From: Rhizophagus clarus
Taxonomy: Eukaryota > Glomeromycota > Glomeromycetes > Glomerales > Glomeraceae
Assembly (NCBI GenBank): GCA_015698045.1
Contig: BLAL01000315.1
Location: 1-64,000, forward strand
Length of the DNA: 64,000 nucleotides
Direction of reading: 5' to 3'
The notes under the pieces were generated by a model, which worked only from the letters and a program-made list of their open reading frames with translations, ran no database searches and was not told where the DNA came from. Of this stretch, positions 45,843-56,490 are shown piece after piece; position 1 is the first letter of the stretch; each line of letters opens with the position of its first letter. The position numbers were made by a program, and so were the translations under genes.

Positions 45843-47399
45843 TAAATTTAATGTACATCAGTTAACTATATCTTTTATTCAATCTTATTAAAATTCGCCT
45901 TAATTAAAAAATCTGATCTCAATTAGTAAATATTTATTTATTTATTTTAATATATAGGCTGAAGACTATCAGCTAGATTATAAAGTATATATGGAAAATT
46001 AAATTAATAAAATCAAACTATACTTGCATTTATTTAAATAAAACCCCTTCAGGTAGCCACTCACCTCTTATTCAAAATAAGGCGATATGGCCTCGTCATC
46101 CTATATATTCTACTGGTTGATAACTATAAAAAAGAATCAAGGGCCGTATATCAGATATTTCTTTCACTTGAAGGTGTTGTACATATAAACTGTTAAGGAC
46201 AAAATAATATATGGTGTAAACTGACAGTTATTCTTTAATTAATCTTAAAAGGTAATATCAGGCTTTTTGTCTATTATACAGTGTGGTGCTACTTCTTTGT
46301 AGCATAAAGGGAAAAATTTTTGCTGGACAATAAAGATGACATATAGCACTAGTAGGTTAAGAAGGTGTAGATGTTTGAGAAATATCGGTTGGCACATCCT
46401 GTTGGTATATTTGGAGGAGATTGATGATGAGGTCATAAAAAAAAAATGTTTTAAAAATTTTAAGAGGAAGAAGGAAAATAAAGAAAGAAGACATAAAACA
46501 CTATAAATGATAATAAAAAATAAGTAGTTATCTGCTTATTTTTTGAGCAAAAAAGGATGAAAAAGGGTAAATTAAAAAAAACTGTCCAAAATAAAACTCC
46601 AATTAGTAAATTATTTTTTTTTTTATTTATTGAAAGATGAAATTTAGGACAACCCATAGTTACAATACAAAAATAAAAAAGAAGGAAATCCTAATCTAAC
46701 ACTTTAAAACGAGCAAATTTAACTACCTGGTGCAGCATAGCTATATCTCTAAAAAAAATGAAACAGTTTATACTATACGTACTAAAGGACAACTATTGAA
46801 AAAAAGGGGATAAAATAGGGGAAGGGTATTCATACAAACATAACCTTAACTATTAGAACGAAAATTGTTCATCTGTCTGTACGTTCTAGATGAGATTATC
46901 AGATGTATATCATCTTTGAATACTACTACTATTACCAAAACTAAAAAAACTATAAAGAAACTGAAAGAAAAAAAATCAAATCAATAAACCTTTGGTACAG
47001 AGATACGCATTCATGTTTTGTTAAACTATTTTGTTAGCTTATGATCATATATCCCTACGTGAAGTTCAGCTAAAACAGTGCTAAAACATTAGTGGTGTAT
47101 GTCGAGTGAGCTTCTGACAATTTCTAAAGCAGTAAAAAGATGACATCCACTTGTTGGACACTGATAGAATTGATATGATTTTCTTTGAATGTCATCTTTC
47201 AAGCAGAATAGTTGCATTTGCATTTGTATGCCATGCATTCTTTTTGATCCACAGCTTTAAAGGCCGTGGATTTTTATTTGATTTGTGCTTTTTAGAGACA
47301 CGTTTCAGCAAATGAAGCGTAAATTAAATAAGTTAATTGATCATCATGTGTATCATGTAATATAATATTAGTTATTAATGGTTATCGTAGAAGTTTAAG
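45843..47399. other. AT-rich gap, nothing recognised
   Basis: No gene is supported. A small hairpin CCACAGCTTTAAAGGCCGTGG is seen near 47250. Open frames at 46245-46436 and 46460-46657 (minus) look compositional. Confidence 0.5.
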
Positions 47400-49140
47400 C
47401 TTTTTTAAATTTAATTGTTCATTTACCTCTTTTATTCGTTCTTTTTCTTTTACTTCCACTTCAGTTCCCCTTTCACACTCTTTCTTTCTTCCTCCCTTTT
47501 TTTTATTCTTTTTTATAGGTTTTGTCTTCACTTCAGCTTTCAGTCACTTGGGAATTTGAGTTTTTTCTAGTTGACTAAAAAACGTGTGAGATTCTAGTAA
47601 ATTTTTAAAGAATTTTATTAAAAAATTTGTTTTTTTTAACAAACTTTTGAATTTTAATTTTTCTTTTTTCTATTTTAACTTTTAGGTTAATGTGTTCTTT
47701 AAACAGCTAATACAGTACTTTGAATGCGAGAAATTTTTCTTGATTTTTATTTAAACTCTACTTTTTGCTTTTTGTGTCGTGTGAACTTTTGGTAATTCTT
47801 ATTTATTTTTTATATTCTTTTTTTTTTAACTTTAATGAATGATTTTTAATAAAAGTTCATTTTTTCTTTAGTAGATGGCTTGGTGCTTTTAATATTTGGA
47901 TGTTTCGCAATTTTGCAAAACTTTAATTTTTTATTTAATTTTTTTTTAATTGAAAACATTTATCAAATGTTTCTTTTTTTTTTAGGGGTGTATCAGAAAT
48001 CAGCTGATTTCCTTTAATTAGTAGCCCTTATCCCCCACCCCTACCTGATCACATTTTGATTAATTAAAAAAATATATAATAATATATATAATTATATTTA
48101 TATAATTAACTCATGATCTAGTAATCCAATTTTTATGAATTTTTTTTTGTTTTATATATATCTTTTATTAAGCCCTATAAAATAAAAAAAAAGTTTAAAT
48201 AAATTGAACTATTAGATGGCAAAAAACTATTTTAATATATAAATAGTAATAATATATTATATATATTATATAATTTATAGCCAATCATAGGAACCTAATT
48301 TTTAGGTTAACTCCTACCCCCCTATTAAATCAGCTGATTTCTGGTATATCCCTTATAGATTCAGGTTCAAGATACTGGAAATCTGGAACGTCAAAATGGT
48401 AGGTTTCGTAATAGATGTTGTAAAATTTTAACTTTTTTTTAATTTTTAATTGGAAACATTTACTGATATTTCTGGCGTTTCTTATTTCTTTTTATAGATC
48501 TTTGTCTTTAGATATATGGGAAAATAAAATGGTAAGTTTTGCAATAGACATTGCGAAGCTTGATTTTTTAATTAGAAACGTTAACTAACGTTTATATGTT
48601 ATTTTTATAGTTTTAGTATCAGGAGATTCTAAAGATGACGGCTTTTGGATTTCTTTGGATGTGCAAGTCTTTTTGACTTTTTTGCTCAGAATTTCAGTAA
48701 AACATTAATTTTTTTATTAGTTTTTTATTTTTAACAAATTTAAAATAAAAATATATTATTTTACTAATGTCTAATCCCTAAAGTAAAAAAAAAAGAAATG
48801 AACTTTTTAATTAAATGCAATTTCCTTTTTGTAGACGGTCAGTCCTTTAGGTATTTAGATGCGTGAAGAATTTGGTTAGTAAATTTTTAATTTTTTTGTA
48901 AATAACTCTTTCAACAAATCTCTAACATTTTATCATTTTCAGATTTTGGATATTAAGACGTGTAGAATTTTGGGATTCCAGTGGATATCTTAACAATTAA
49001 ACAGTTAGAATCCAGACTACATTTTACTTTGTAAGTTTCAACTCTGACTCACGTAAGTTTTTTTGAACATATTTAAAAAATTTGTTTATTTTTAAGTTTT
49101 TAATTTTTTTTTTTAATATTGTAGGAACTTACTTATGACT
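47400..49140 (+). repeat. Splice-signal-rich repeated tract
   Basis: Blocks of 25-60 bp alternate with AT/T-rich stretches that end in TTTATAG, TTTTTAG or similar and begin GTAAGTTTTGCAATAGA or GTAGGTTTCGTAATAGA. Two donors near 48400 and 48520 and the acceptors near 48497 and 48608 are close copies of each other. No conserved open frame joins the exon-like blocks. This resembles the cassettes at 6.4-7.0 kb in style, not in sequence. Confidence 0.45.
47985..48352. mobile_element. Tourist-like (PIF/Harbinger) MITE, 368 bp
   Basis: The ends are inverted repeats: left GGGGTGTATCAGAAATCAGC and, on the other strand, GGGATATACCAGAAATCAGC, both continuing into CTGATTT. They are flanked by the 3-bp duplication TTA (47982-47984 and 48353-48355), as in PIF/Harbinger insertions. 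No coding capacity. It is inserted in the T-rich 3' end of an intron-like unit, directly before its TAG. Confidence 0.85.
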
Positions 49141-49411
49141 TGGGATGAGTTTTGAAAAAAAAACTTTGAAAATAGGATTAAACCCAAATCTTAAGTAGGT
49201 TTTTTTTTATTTTCTAAGATTCAGTTATTTTAGGTAGTAATTTAAAAAAAAATTTTTTTTAAAAATAGAAGATAACATTTCTTTACATATTTGCAATATT
49301 CAGTATTCCATTAATAGTTTTATGACATGTTCAGAATTGACAATGAAATCACATGTTACAATACAGCAATTACTAATTCAAGAGAATATATGAATATCAG
49401 ATATTGGCAGG

Positions 49412-51691
49412 CAGTGATGGGCATTGGAAGTTGGAAGCACATTTGGACTTCCAAATTTTCTAATTCCAATTATATGTCCAATTCCAATAAATTTTTATTG
49501 GAAGTTTGGAAGTACTTTGTCATGTAATACATTTTTATCCAATAATATTAAATTATATACAAGATCAAAATTCGATAATTTGATTTAGGAATTAATGGGC
49601 AAGAAAAATTTATTAAACTTTATTAATTTGATTTTACATTCAAGTAATTAGGAATACTAAGAGATGAATTGAACAAATTTTTAAGTTCCCATTTTGCTTT
49701 TTATCTACTGCTGAATATGTATATTTATTTAAAAGATCCTCTTTCAAACTATCTGAATTATTTCTCAACTCCTCCTTCCCTTCCAATCGTGCTAATTCCT
49801 CCTCTATTAACATTTCTTCCCATTTCTCTAATTCTTGCTCCCAATGTTCAGAAGTAAAAATAGTATTATCTTCAATATTATCTTCGATCTCTTCAACATT
49901 TAAATTTGGTGTAGCATCTTCAGAACCAGTATCAATTGGAATTGTATTTGGATCTGAGAATTGAATTTGATTTTGCTGTAATTCTTTTTCTCTTAATGAA
50001 AATTAATAACTACCCAAAGTTGGCTCATTGCTAATACTTTTTCATTCTATAAAAATAGAAGAAAATTCACCAATAAAATAACCATTGTTAAAAAAAATAA
50101 AAACAATTTCCAAAAAAAATAATTAAGTGAATTAAAAAAAAACTATCATCAATAAAAATTAAGGATTCTATCACCAACATAAATTAAAGAGCTTACTTTT
50201 AATTGATTATAATGTATTGTGTGTAAAAAACCCATGGAAGACCACATTCGTTCAACAGAAGCAGCATTTACACACATGCCAAAAAGTTTTAAAGCAACTG
50301 CAACTAATTCCTTATAATCACCTTGTACATACCCCCAAAATTTAAAAGCATTATCTTCAAATTGTTCCAATATTTCATTATTAAATAGTTCGATTTTTTA
50401 ACAATAGTCCTCAAAATCTAATAATAATCGTAGTAGACATTTTTTAAACCATGCGTACTTTATAATAATCAGTGCACTATCTGACACTATTGCATTAAGC
50501 TTAATATTTAAACTTTTAATATCCTGAATTAAGCTGGTTATTTTAGGTACTACTTCAATTGTTCGTTCATGTTCACTGCTAATATGTAAAGCGTCCCATA
50601 TTAAAATTTCACCTGATGATGATATAAACAAAGACCCAAATATATGCTGATTTAAAATGTTCTTCTACCTGTCAAAAGCTAATACTATCCCAATTTTATC
50701 ACTAATTAATTTTTCATCTCTCAATGTATTTAAGCTTTTAATTTCTTTTTTCTATATACGATCAGATAAAGTTTTTCTATTTGATAAAATGAGATGTAGA
50801 TTTAAAAAATTAAAGAGTTCCAAAATTGTGGGATGGTCAATCCATTGAAATGAAAAACCATTTGCTACCGACATTCTAAGTAAAAGACGTTCAAACTTTA
50901 GTATTTCATTTTTAGTAGGTGTACGAATAAGATTATTTTTAATTGTATTTAGTTTTAAATTAAAATGTATAGACAATAATGATGCCGAAACAAATGATCC
51001 AAACGATCTTACTGAAGCCACTTCTTCTTATGTTGATTTAAATTTTGGAATTTTGAAATCATATTGTAAAGATTTTAAATAATTTAAAACCTTTTCATTA
51101 TTCTTACCATAATCTTTATTTACTTTTTGATGTTTTAGATCAACTTCTTTTATTTTATTATCAGAAAAATTGATAATATCATCTAGTTTTTCTTGACTTC
51201 TGATTTTCTCTTGAAAATATGAACAGTTCTTTAAATGATTTTTAACTTGTGGTTTTTTATTTGTAAAAGTATTTTTTAAAAGTTCTTCACCTTCTAAATT
51301 TTCAAAACAAGCAACACATATTGCATAAGTATTACACGAATTTTGTTTTCCAAGAACCTTTATATACTTAGTAAGGCGGTACTTTCTATGTCTTTTTATT
51401 ATCAAAAAAAAAAGAAAAATAATTTTTTTTTTTCAGATTAAACAAAAAATAGATTATCATTTATAGTTTATAAGTAAAAATCTGCAAAATTACTAATTTT
51501 GGTATTGGAAGAATTGGAAGCTTCCATTGGAAGCTTCTAATGACAATATCCAATATTCCAAAAAATTTGATTGGAAGTTTCCAATGCCCATAGAATATTA
51601 GAAGATCAATATCTTCCAATATTTCCAATTCTTTCCAATGGAACTTCCAATTCCAATAAATTTTATTGGAAGCTTCCAATGCCCAACACTG
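49412..51691 (-). mobile_element. hAT transposon, internally deleted, 2.28 kb
   Basis: The ends are inverted: left CAGTGATGGGCATTGGAAG and, on the other strand, CAGTGTTGGGCATTGGAAG, the classic hAT CAGTG-TGGGCA start. Both sides carry the identical 8-bp duplication TTGGCAGG (49404-49411 and 51692-51699). TTGGAAG and CTTCCAA words crowd the first 100 and the last 190 bases, as subterminal binding sites. The transposase gene on the minus strand is shortened. The perfect duplication indicates a recent insertion. Confidence 0.93.
49640..51405 (-). pseudogene. hAT transposase, internally deleted
   Basis: On the minus strand from 51405 a BED-type finger comes first (CVACF about 40 residues before HLKNCSYF). 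Next come FERLLLRMSVANGFSFQWID, LFNFLNLHLILSNRKTLSDR and then GEILIWDALHIS and NAIVSDSALIIIKYAW, which resemble the DUF659-like half with a catalytic Asp. The sequence then jumps to the C-terminal dimerisation region (LFGMCVNAASVERMWSSMG), so about the middle third, including the insertion domain and final Glu, is missing. After an intron a Glu-rich tail follows (HWEQELEKWEEMLIEEELAR). A few stops add to the deletion. The element can only move with help from another copy. Confidence 0.8.
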
Positions 51692-51699
51692 TTGGCAGG

Positions 51700-52703
51700 T
51701 CCTAAGTAATTAAGACAGAAGTAGTATTTCTTTTAACGAGTTATCAAATAATTTACAAAAAAATTTTTATTTAATATAATATTTTCATTTCTAGAGTAGT
51801 ATAATAAACTTTAAACAATATTATGTATTTCATAATGCAAATAATAAAAAATTATTATTATCAATTTATCAATATACAAAATATTATAATAAAATAGGAT
51901 AATACAATATATAATATATATATAAAATAAAACAAGTTAATGTAAATCTAATGTTTATTGTTAATGCACTACAATAATTTTCAATGGTCATCATTTAAAT
52001 GAACATCAGGATTTCATCCAAAGGTTTGATGTACAACATATTTATTAATGTTCATCAAAACCTTCAATATTTATTAGATGTACATGAACCGCAGAAATTT
52101 TCTGATATACGAATTAACTTCTGGAATAGCTTTCTATTTGGATTGATCTATCGGCCTGTTAAAATATTGAGTACTGTTTTTTGCATGTTCATAGAAATGA
52201 AATAGTATAATGTGGTATATATTTTTCATTTATGATATACTTTTTTCATTCAAGTTCAATTCAGATTTTTCATTTTGAAATTCAAATTCTATAATGAGAA
52301 AGGTGCAAAAATATAATAAATGGATCATCTTATCTGCCCACATATTAGAAAGGATAGGAGCACTTATGGCCAAGTCTGCATCTGCTTGGTAGGATGTTCG
52401 CTCCACTAAAAATCAGGTGCAAATAATATACTAAAATCTCTATATAGAATATACGATAAACCTACATTATCTTATACAGGCTATATATTGCTTCAAGCAT
52501 GTCAAAAAAATTTATCATCACCTTGAAAGAGAGAGACAAAGAATAAGTTTGTCATAATGATGCTTACTTGTATGATAGTCATAAACTCCCCTATTAATAA
52601 AAATTTCTTGGCTTTCCAAGATGACCCATCCCAGAAATTTTTTGGTAATTTTCAGAACATTGAACAATTCCTTTCATATATACTAAAATTATTATTATTG
52701 GAC
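51700..52703. other. AT-rich gap before the coiled-coil gene
   Basis: No gene is supported. The open frame at 51999-52205 has no recognisable motif. The last 150 bases probably hold the upstream region of the decayed gene that starts at 52704. Confidence 0.4.
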
Positions 52704-53461
52704 ATGTCAGTTAATAAAAGTAACTTATCTGAGCTTGAATTATTGAGACAGCATATTAGCGAGCTTGAGACTAAGAATGCTGAAATACTTGATTTTAGAA
52801 GAAAGATTTCAGAGTTTGACGCTGAAAGAGCTGAACTTAAATGCAGAATTGCTGAGACTCTAAGATCAACTGAGAAAACGAGTAAATGGCATAATGCTGA
52901 AAATGCCAAACTTAAGGCCTGAATTGAGGAGTTAGAATCTGAGAATGTTAAGTTTAAAGATAGACTCACGAAAGTGAAACAGAAACAGACACTAAATGAT
53001 AATTCTTCTAATCTCAGTTCATCTAACTTCAATTTGGTTGCAGATTAGGTGCTTATGGTAATGCAACATGAGAAACTATTGGTGAATACTTCATTACTCG
53101 ATGACAAGAAAATAGACTCTTTTTTAGATGAGGTTAGTAATAAGATTAGGCAGAGAAATCAGAAAATAAAACTTCAAGCCTAGAGTCTCTTTCAACACAT
53201 CCCAAAATGAAAATGTCTCAAGGGATCAAATGTTTTACCTCTGATCCAGTGATCCATGATTAAAAGAGAGTTACTAGGGGTAGCAGGTCACATAAGAAAA
53301 AAAGAATAGATGAACTCAAGCACAAATTATTCAGTCCTCTTCCAGAATCTGATAGTCTATCTTTCATAAACCATAATAATGTGACTGAAGTTTCTGAGAT
53401 AATCCATCCTGAAAAAGTTACCTACAGCATTGATAAAGCCTCACAACATCTAGCTCAGTCA

Positions 53462-54782
53462 CAGTTCACGACATAAATATCCGGAATTTTTGTTTTTATG
53501 CATAAAGGAGTGCTGTCACACCAGGTCATGTGCAATCAAAATAATAACTAAAATGGAAATTTACCAGCCCCTTTTAAATATAAATATAAACACAAAAATT
53601 CTCATCTGATTGTTTATCAGAGGTAAAACAAATTCATGGCGCCCACTTCGGAATTAGAAATACAACGGTTAACTGTAAAGGAACTATGGGATAATAACAT
53701 ACGAAAACCTTCTGAAATAATTAAAATAACTGGTTTTCCCAAGTCTACAGTATATGATATTGTCAACCGTCTAAAAAAAACAGGAAGTGTTAAGCACTTA
53801 CCCATTCCTGGCCGTCCTCTTATTCTTTCTCCCACAAAATGTCGATATCTTGGTCGTCTTCTTAAAAATGATAATGCTACAACTTCAGCTCTAATGACCA
53901 CAAAGCTGAATAATTTATATCCAAATCTTAATGTATCAACCCGGACTGTCCAACGTACGCTTAAAAATAAACTTAATTATATTGTTTGTAAGCCACGACC
54001 TGTTCCTTTTCTTAAGGCAAGTCATGTTGAAGCTCGTTTTCAATGGGCCTTAAACCACAACCACGATGACTGGTCTCACACGATTTTTTCGGATGAAAGT
54101 ACGTTTCAGACATTTCGTAATACTCAAATTGTGCGTTACAAAGCTGGCAATTTACGTCCATCACATCCTATGGTAAAACATCCATACAAAGTGCATGTTT
54201 GGGGTGCATTTTCCCGTCAAGGACCAATTGGAGTTGCACTTTTTACAGGAAAAATGAACTCTGCTAAATACCGTGAAATTCTTCAATTTCAATTACTTCC
54301 TAATGCTTATCATGCTGGTTATGGATGGAAATTTCAGCAAGATAATGCGCCTACACACACTGCAAAGCTTACTCAACAATTTTTTGTGATTAACGATGTT
54401 CCGGTTATTGATTGGCCAGCTAATTCACCTGACCTGAATCCTATCGAGAATCTATGGGCGATTCTCAAAGGGAATGTAGAAAAAATGGTCAATAATTGGA
54501 TTATGAAAAAAAAATCGCTTAGTGGAGATGATTTTCAGGGCATAATTCAACAGGAATGGGATAACATCGATCAAAACGTTTTCTTTAATTTAGCAGATAG
54601 TATGTCAGATCGGATTAACATGGTCATAGAAAAAAATGGTTACACAATAAATTATTGATTTTTGACATATGTTTATCTGCATATTTTAAACTATTAATGT
54701 AATAAATTTGAAGTAAAAAAATTAAAATTTATTATATGTTTACATATCGTGATAAAATTCTGGATATTTATGTCGTGAACTG
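53462..54782 (+). mobile_element. Intact Tc1-like transposon, 1.32 kb
   Basis: The terminal inverted repeats are 29 bp with one difference, starting CAGTTCACGACATAAATATC (53462-53490 and 54754-54782). The right flank is TA (54783-54784); the left flank is CA, so one TA copy has mutated. The host gene frame closes perfectly if one TA is kept. The element holds one complete transposase frame and nothing else. Confidence 0.95.
53636..54658 (+). CDS. Tc1 family transposase, DD34E
   Basis: One uninterrupted frame of 340 residues. Residues 1-110 form two helix-turn-helix parts (RKPSEIIKITGFPKSTVYDI, then STRTVQRTLKNKL) joined by a GRP motif at about 59-61. The catalytic triad is Asp153 (FSDEST), Asp236 (QQDNAPTHTA) and Glu271 (SPDLNPIENLWAILKG), with 34 residues between the last two, the standard Tc1 spacing. 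The length is normal for Tc1. It would bind the 29-bp ends, cut them and reinsert at TA. The upstream distance from the left end to the ATG is 174 bp. An open frame with near-identical ends suggests that it may be functional. Confidence 0.95.
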   Translation: MAPTSELEIQRLTVKELWDNNIRKPSEIIKITGFPKSTVYDIVNRLKKTGSVKHLPIPGRPLILSPTKCRYLGRLLKNDNATTSALMTTKLNNLYPNLNVSTRTVQRTLKNKLNYIVCKPRPVPFLKASHVEARFQWALNHNHDDWSHTIFSDESTFQTFRNTQIVRYKAGNLRPSHPMVKHPYKVHVWGAFSRQGPIGVALFTGKMNSAKYREILQFQLLPNAYHAGYGWKFQQDNAPTHTAKLTQQFFVINDVPVIDWPANSPDLNPIENLWAILKGNVEKMVNNWIMKKKSLSGDDFQGIIQQEWDNIDQNVFFNLADSMSDRINMVIEKNGYTINY

Positions 54783-55749
54783 TATATGACAAAACCATTG
54801 ATGCTAAAGATAGGACAAATTGAGCTAATTAGGAAGAAATTTCATGTTGGTGCTTCTACTGGAAAAATTTTAGAGATCAGCTTAATGAAATTATCAGAAG
54901 CAATGGTAATAAATTTGGTGAAAAGAAAGCAAGAAGTATGCTTTATAACACCATCACAGAATAGCTTTCTATCCTCTGCAAGAAAAGATTACAAGAATTG
55001 GTGCTAAAAGTTAGGGTTGTATCACAGGATAACTTGCGTAAGAAAACTCAGAGAGCTGAAAAAAACTACAAATTATTCAAAAAAGTGGGTCTAGATAAGA
55101 TCAAGTATATCAATTTATATAGTGCGAATTCCATTTCAGAGCTTACTGATGCGTAATTTCAAGAGATCATAGATTATGGTATATTTTTGAAAAAGTTGTC
55201 TCTGGAGTCTGGTCATGTGTCTGAAATTTCTGAGACAGCCCGTTCTGAAAAAATCTTGCCTGAAGTAAATATACCATCTACATTTTAAATCACTCCAGCT
55301 AAAGCAGATGATAATGATCTCACAGATCTTAAGGAGGAAGATTTCTGTGGTAGTAAGGTAGTGATCGTAAGTGTATCATCTGCATCCCAATCTAAGCCAG
55401 CTTATGATCATTCCTATTTTTGCAACAAGATATTGGATCAATATCCTAATCTATATACAGAATGTAGTAGTGAAAATTTCAATTATTATGGGATTACTGA
55501 TGAGACATCATGCGGGGACTATATCTGCCCATTATGCAAATTAGGTCATGATGATGAAGAAATAGAAAGTAGGTATAAAACAGGATCTTACTTTATTAAA
55601 TGTGAACAGTGTGAAATTGAGATAGTTGTGTAGTCTCATTGCTTTACAATAGTCTGAGAATTTTAATTTTTTTTTTGAATGAATAGATCTATATGAAAAA
55701 AGGGATTTAAATTGTTTGCAGTCATATAAAAAGGAAAATAACTAAGTCT

Positions 55750-56230
55750 GTTAAATAATAACTACCAATTATCTGGATTGGCATGCTAAATTAACTGGAT
55801 TACCAAGTATTTTGACAGATAAGATTCATTCCAAATTATACAAAAGACATAAAAAAGAAACTGGAAATGAGCCATGACAACTATCAGAAGTACATGAATC
55901 AGAAGTTATAAATTCAAAGCCAGAAAAAGGATCTATCACCTTCAAAGCCAAACCCGATCCAGTATTAATTATCAAATCCATTTTAGAGCACTTCCCATAC
56001 TTGAAATTCAGAAATAGTTTCAGAGGGATTGATAATTATGATTTTACATCACCTCAGCCATGAAGCTCACCATGTCCTATTTATGATGGAATACATGGGA
56101 ATTATGGATTACATAGTTTATAGTACTGCGAAAATAGGAATCAGCTCCCTTATGATCCTGAATTAGCAAAGTTCTATTCTCAAGATAAGTTGGAATATTG
56201 TCTTACCTGAAACACTTCAAGCAATAAACT
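55750..56230 (+). pseudogene. Zinc-ribbon-like fragment of a repeated family
   Basis: Scattered frames read FKAKPDPVLIIKSILEHFPY, LKFRNSFRGIDNYDFTSPQP, then after a stop SSPCPIYDGIHGNYG and NRNQLPYDPELAKFYSQDKL. This resembles a CPIC-type module that often ends the same repeated proteins as the preceding gene. It is broken several times. Confidence 0.45.
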
Positions 56231-56490
56231 CAAGTTTGCAATTATAGTATAGAAGCTTTATCATGTACTCTTGTGCTTATATTTGTTTTTTTCATCGCTC
56301 ATTAATAATCTTCACGTTTATCACCTGATATGTAAGGTCACGATCTCATTTAGTACTTTTTTTATATACGTGTAACTTATCAATTAATCAATCTGTATGA
56401 CATCGATTTCTCATATATCCAATAATCCCAAAAAAAAATTTTTTTTCCTGATCATCTCTATCTGTGCTACTTTTAAAACCAAAAATAGCC
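56231..56490. other. Upstream region of the SAM/kinase gene
   Basis: AT-rich, no gene. A GTG-started extension of the next frame (56464) is not needed because a normal ATG lies at 56491. Confidence 0.4.

Larger units (their letters stand above)
52704..55633 (+). pseudogene. Coiled-coil / CPLC-zinc family gene, decayed, split by Tc1
   Basis: The start at 52704 (MSVNKSNLSELELLRQHISE) opens a long heptad coiled coil. In-frame stops occur at 52920 (TGA), 53046 (TAG) and 53181 (TAG), then a frameshift before 53240. The Tc1 element at 53462-54782 interrupts the text; without it the flanks join in frame as HLAQLYDKTIDAK. Next comes a helical domain (KARSMLYNTITE, LRKKTQRAEKNYKLFKKVGL, YINLYSANSISELTDA) with more TAG or TAA codons where Gln would fit. 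The end at 55633 has DQYPNLYTECSSENFNYYG and a zinc-like CPLCKLGHDDEE ... CEQCEIEIVV. I recall the family as highly repeated in Rhizophagus; function unknown, possibly protein or nucleic acid binding. Confidence 0.7.

Noticed and set aside
56464-56490. GTG start upstream of the SAM/kinase gene
   Set aside because: A standard ATG at 56491 begins the conserved-looking SAM region; non-ATG starts are not needed in this organism.
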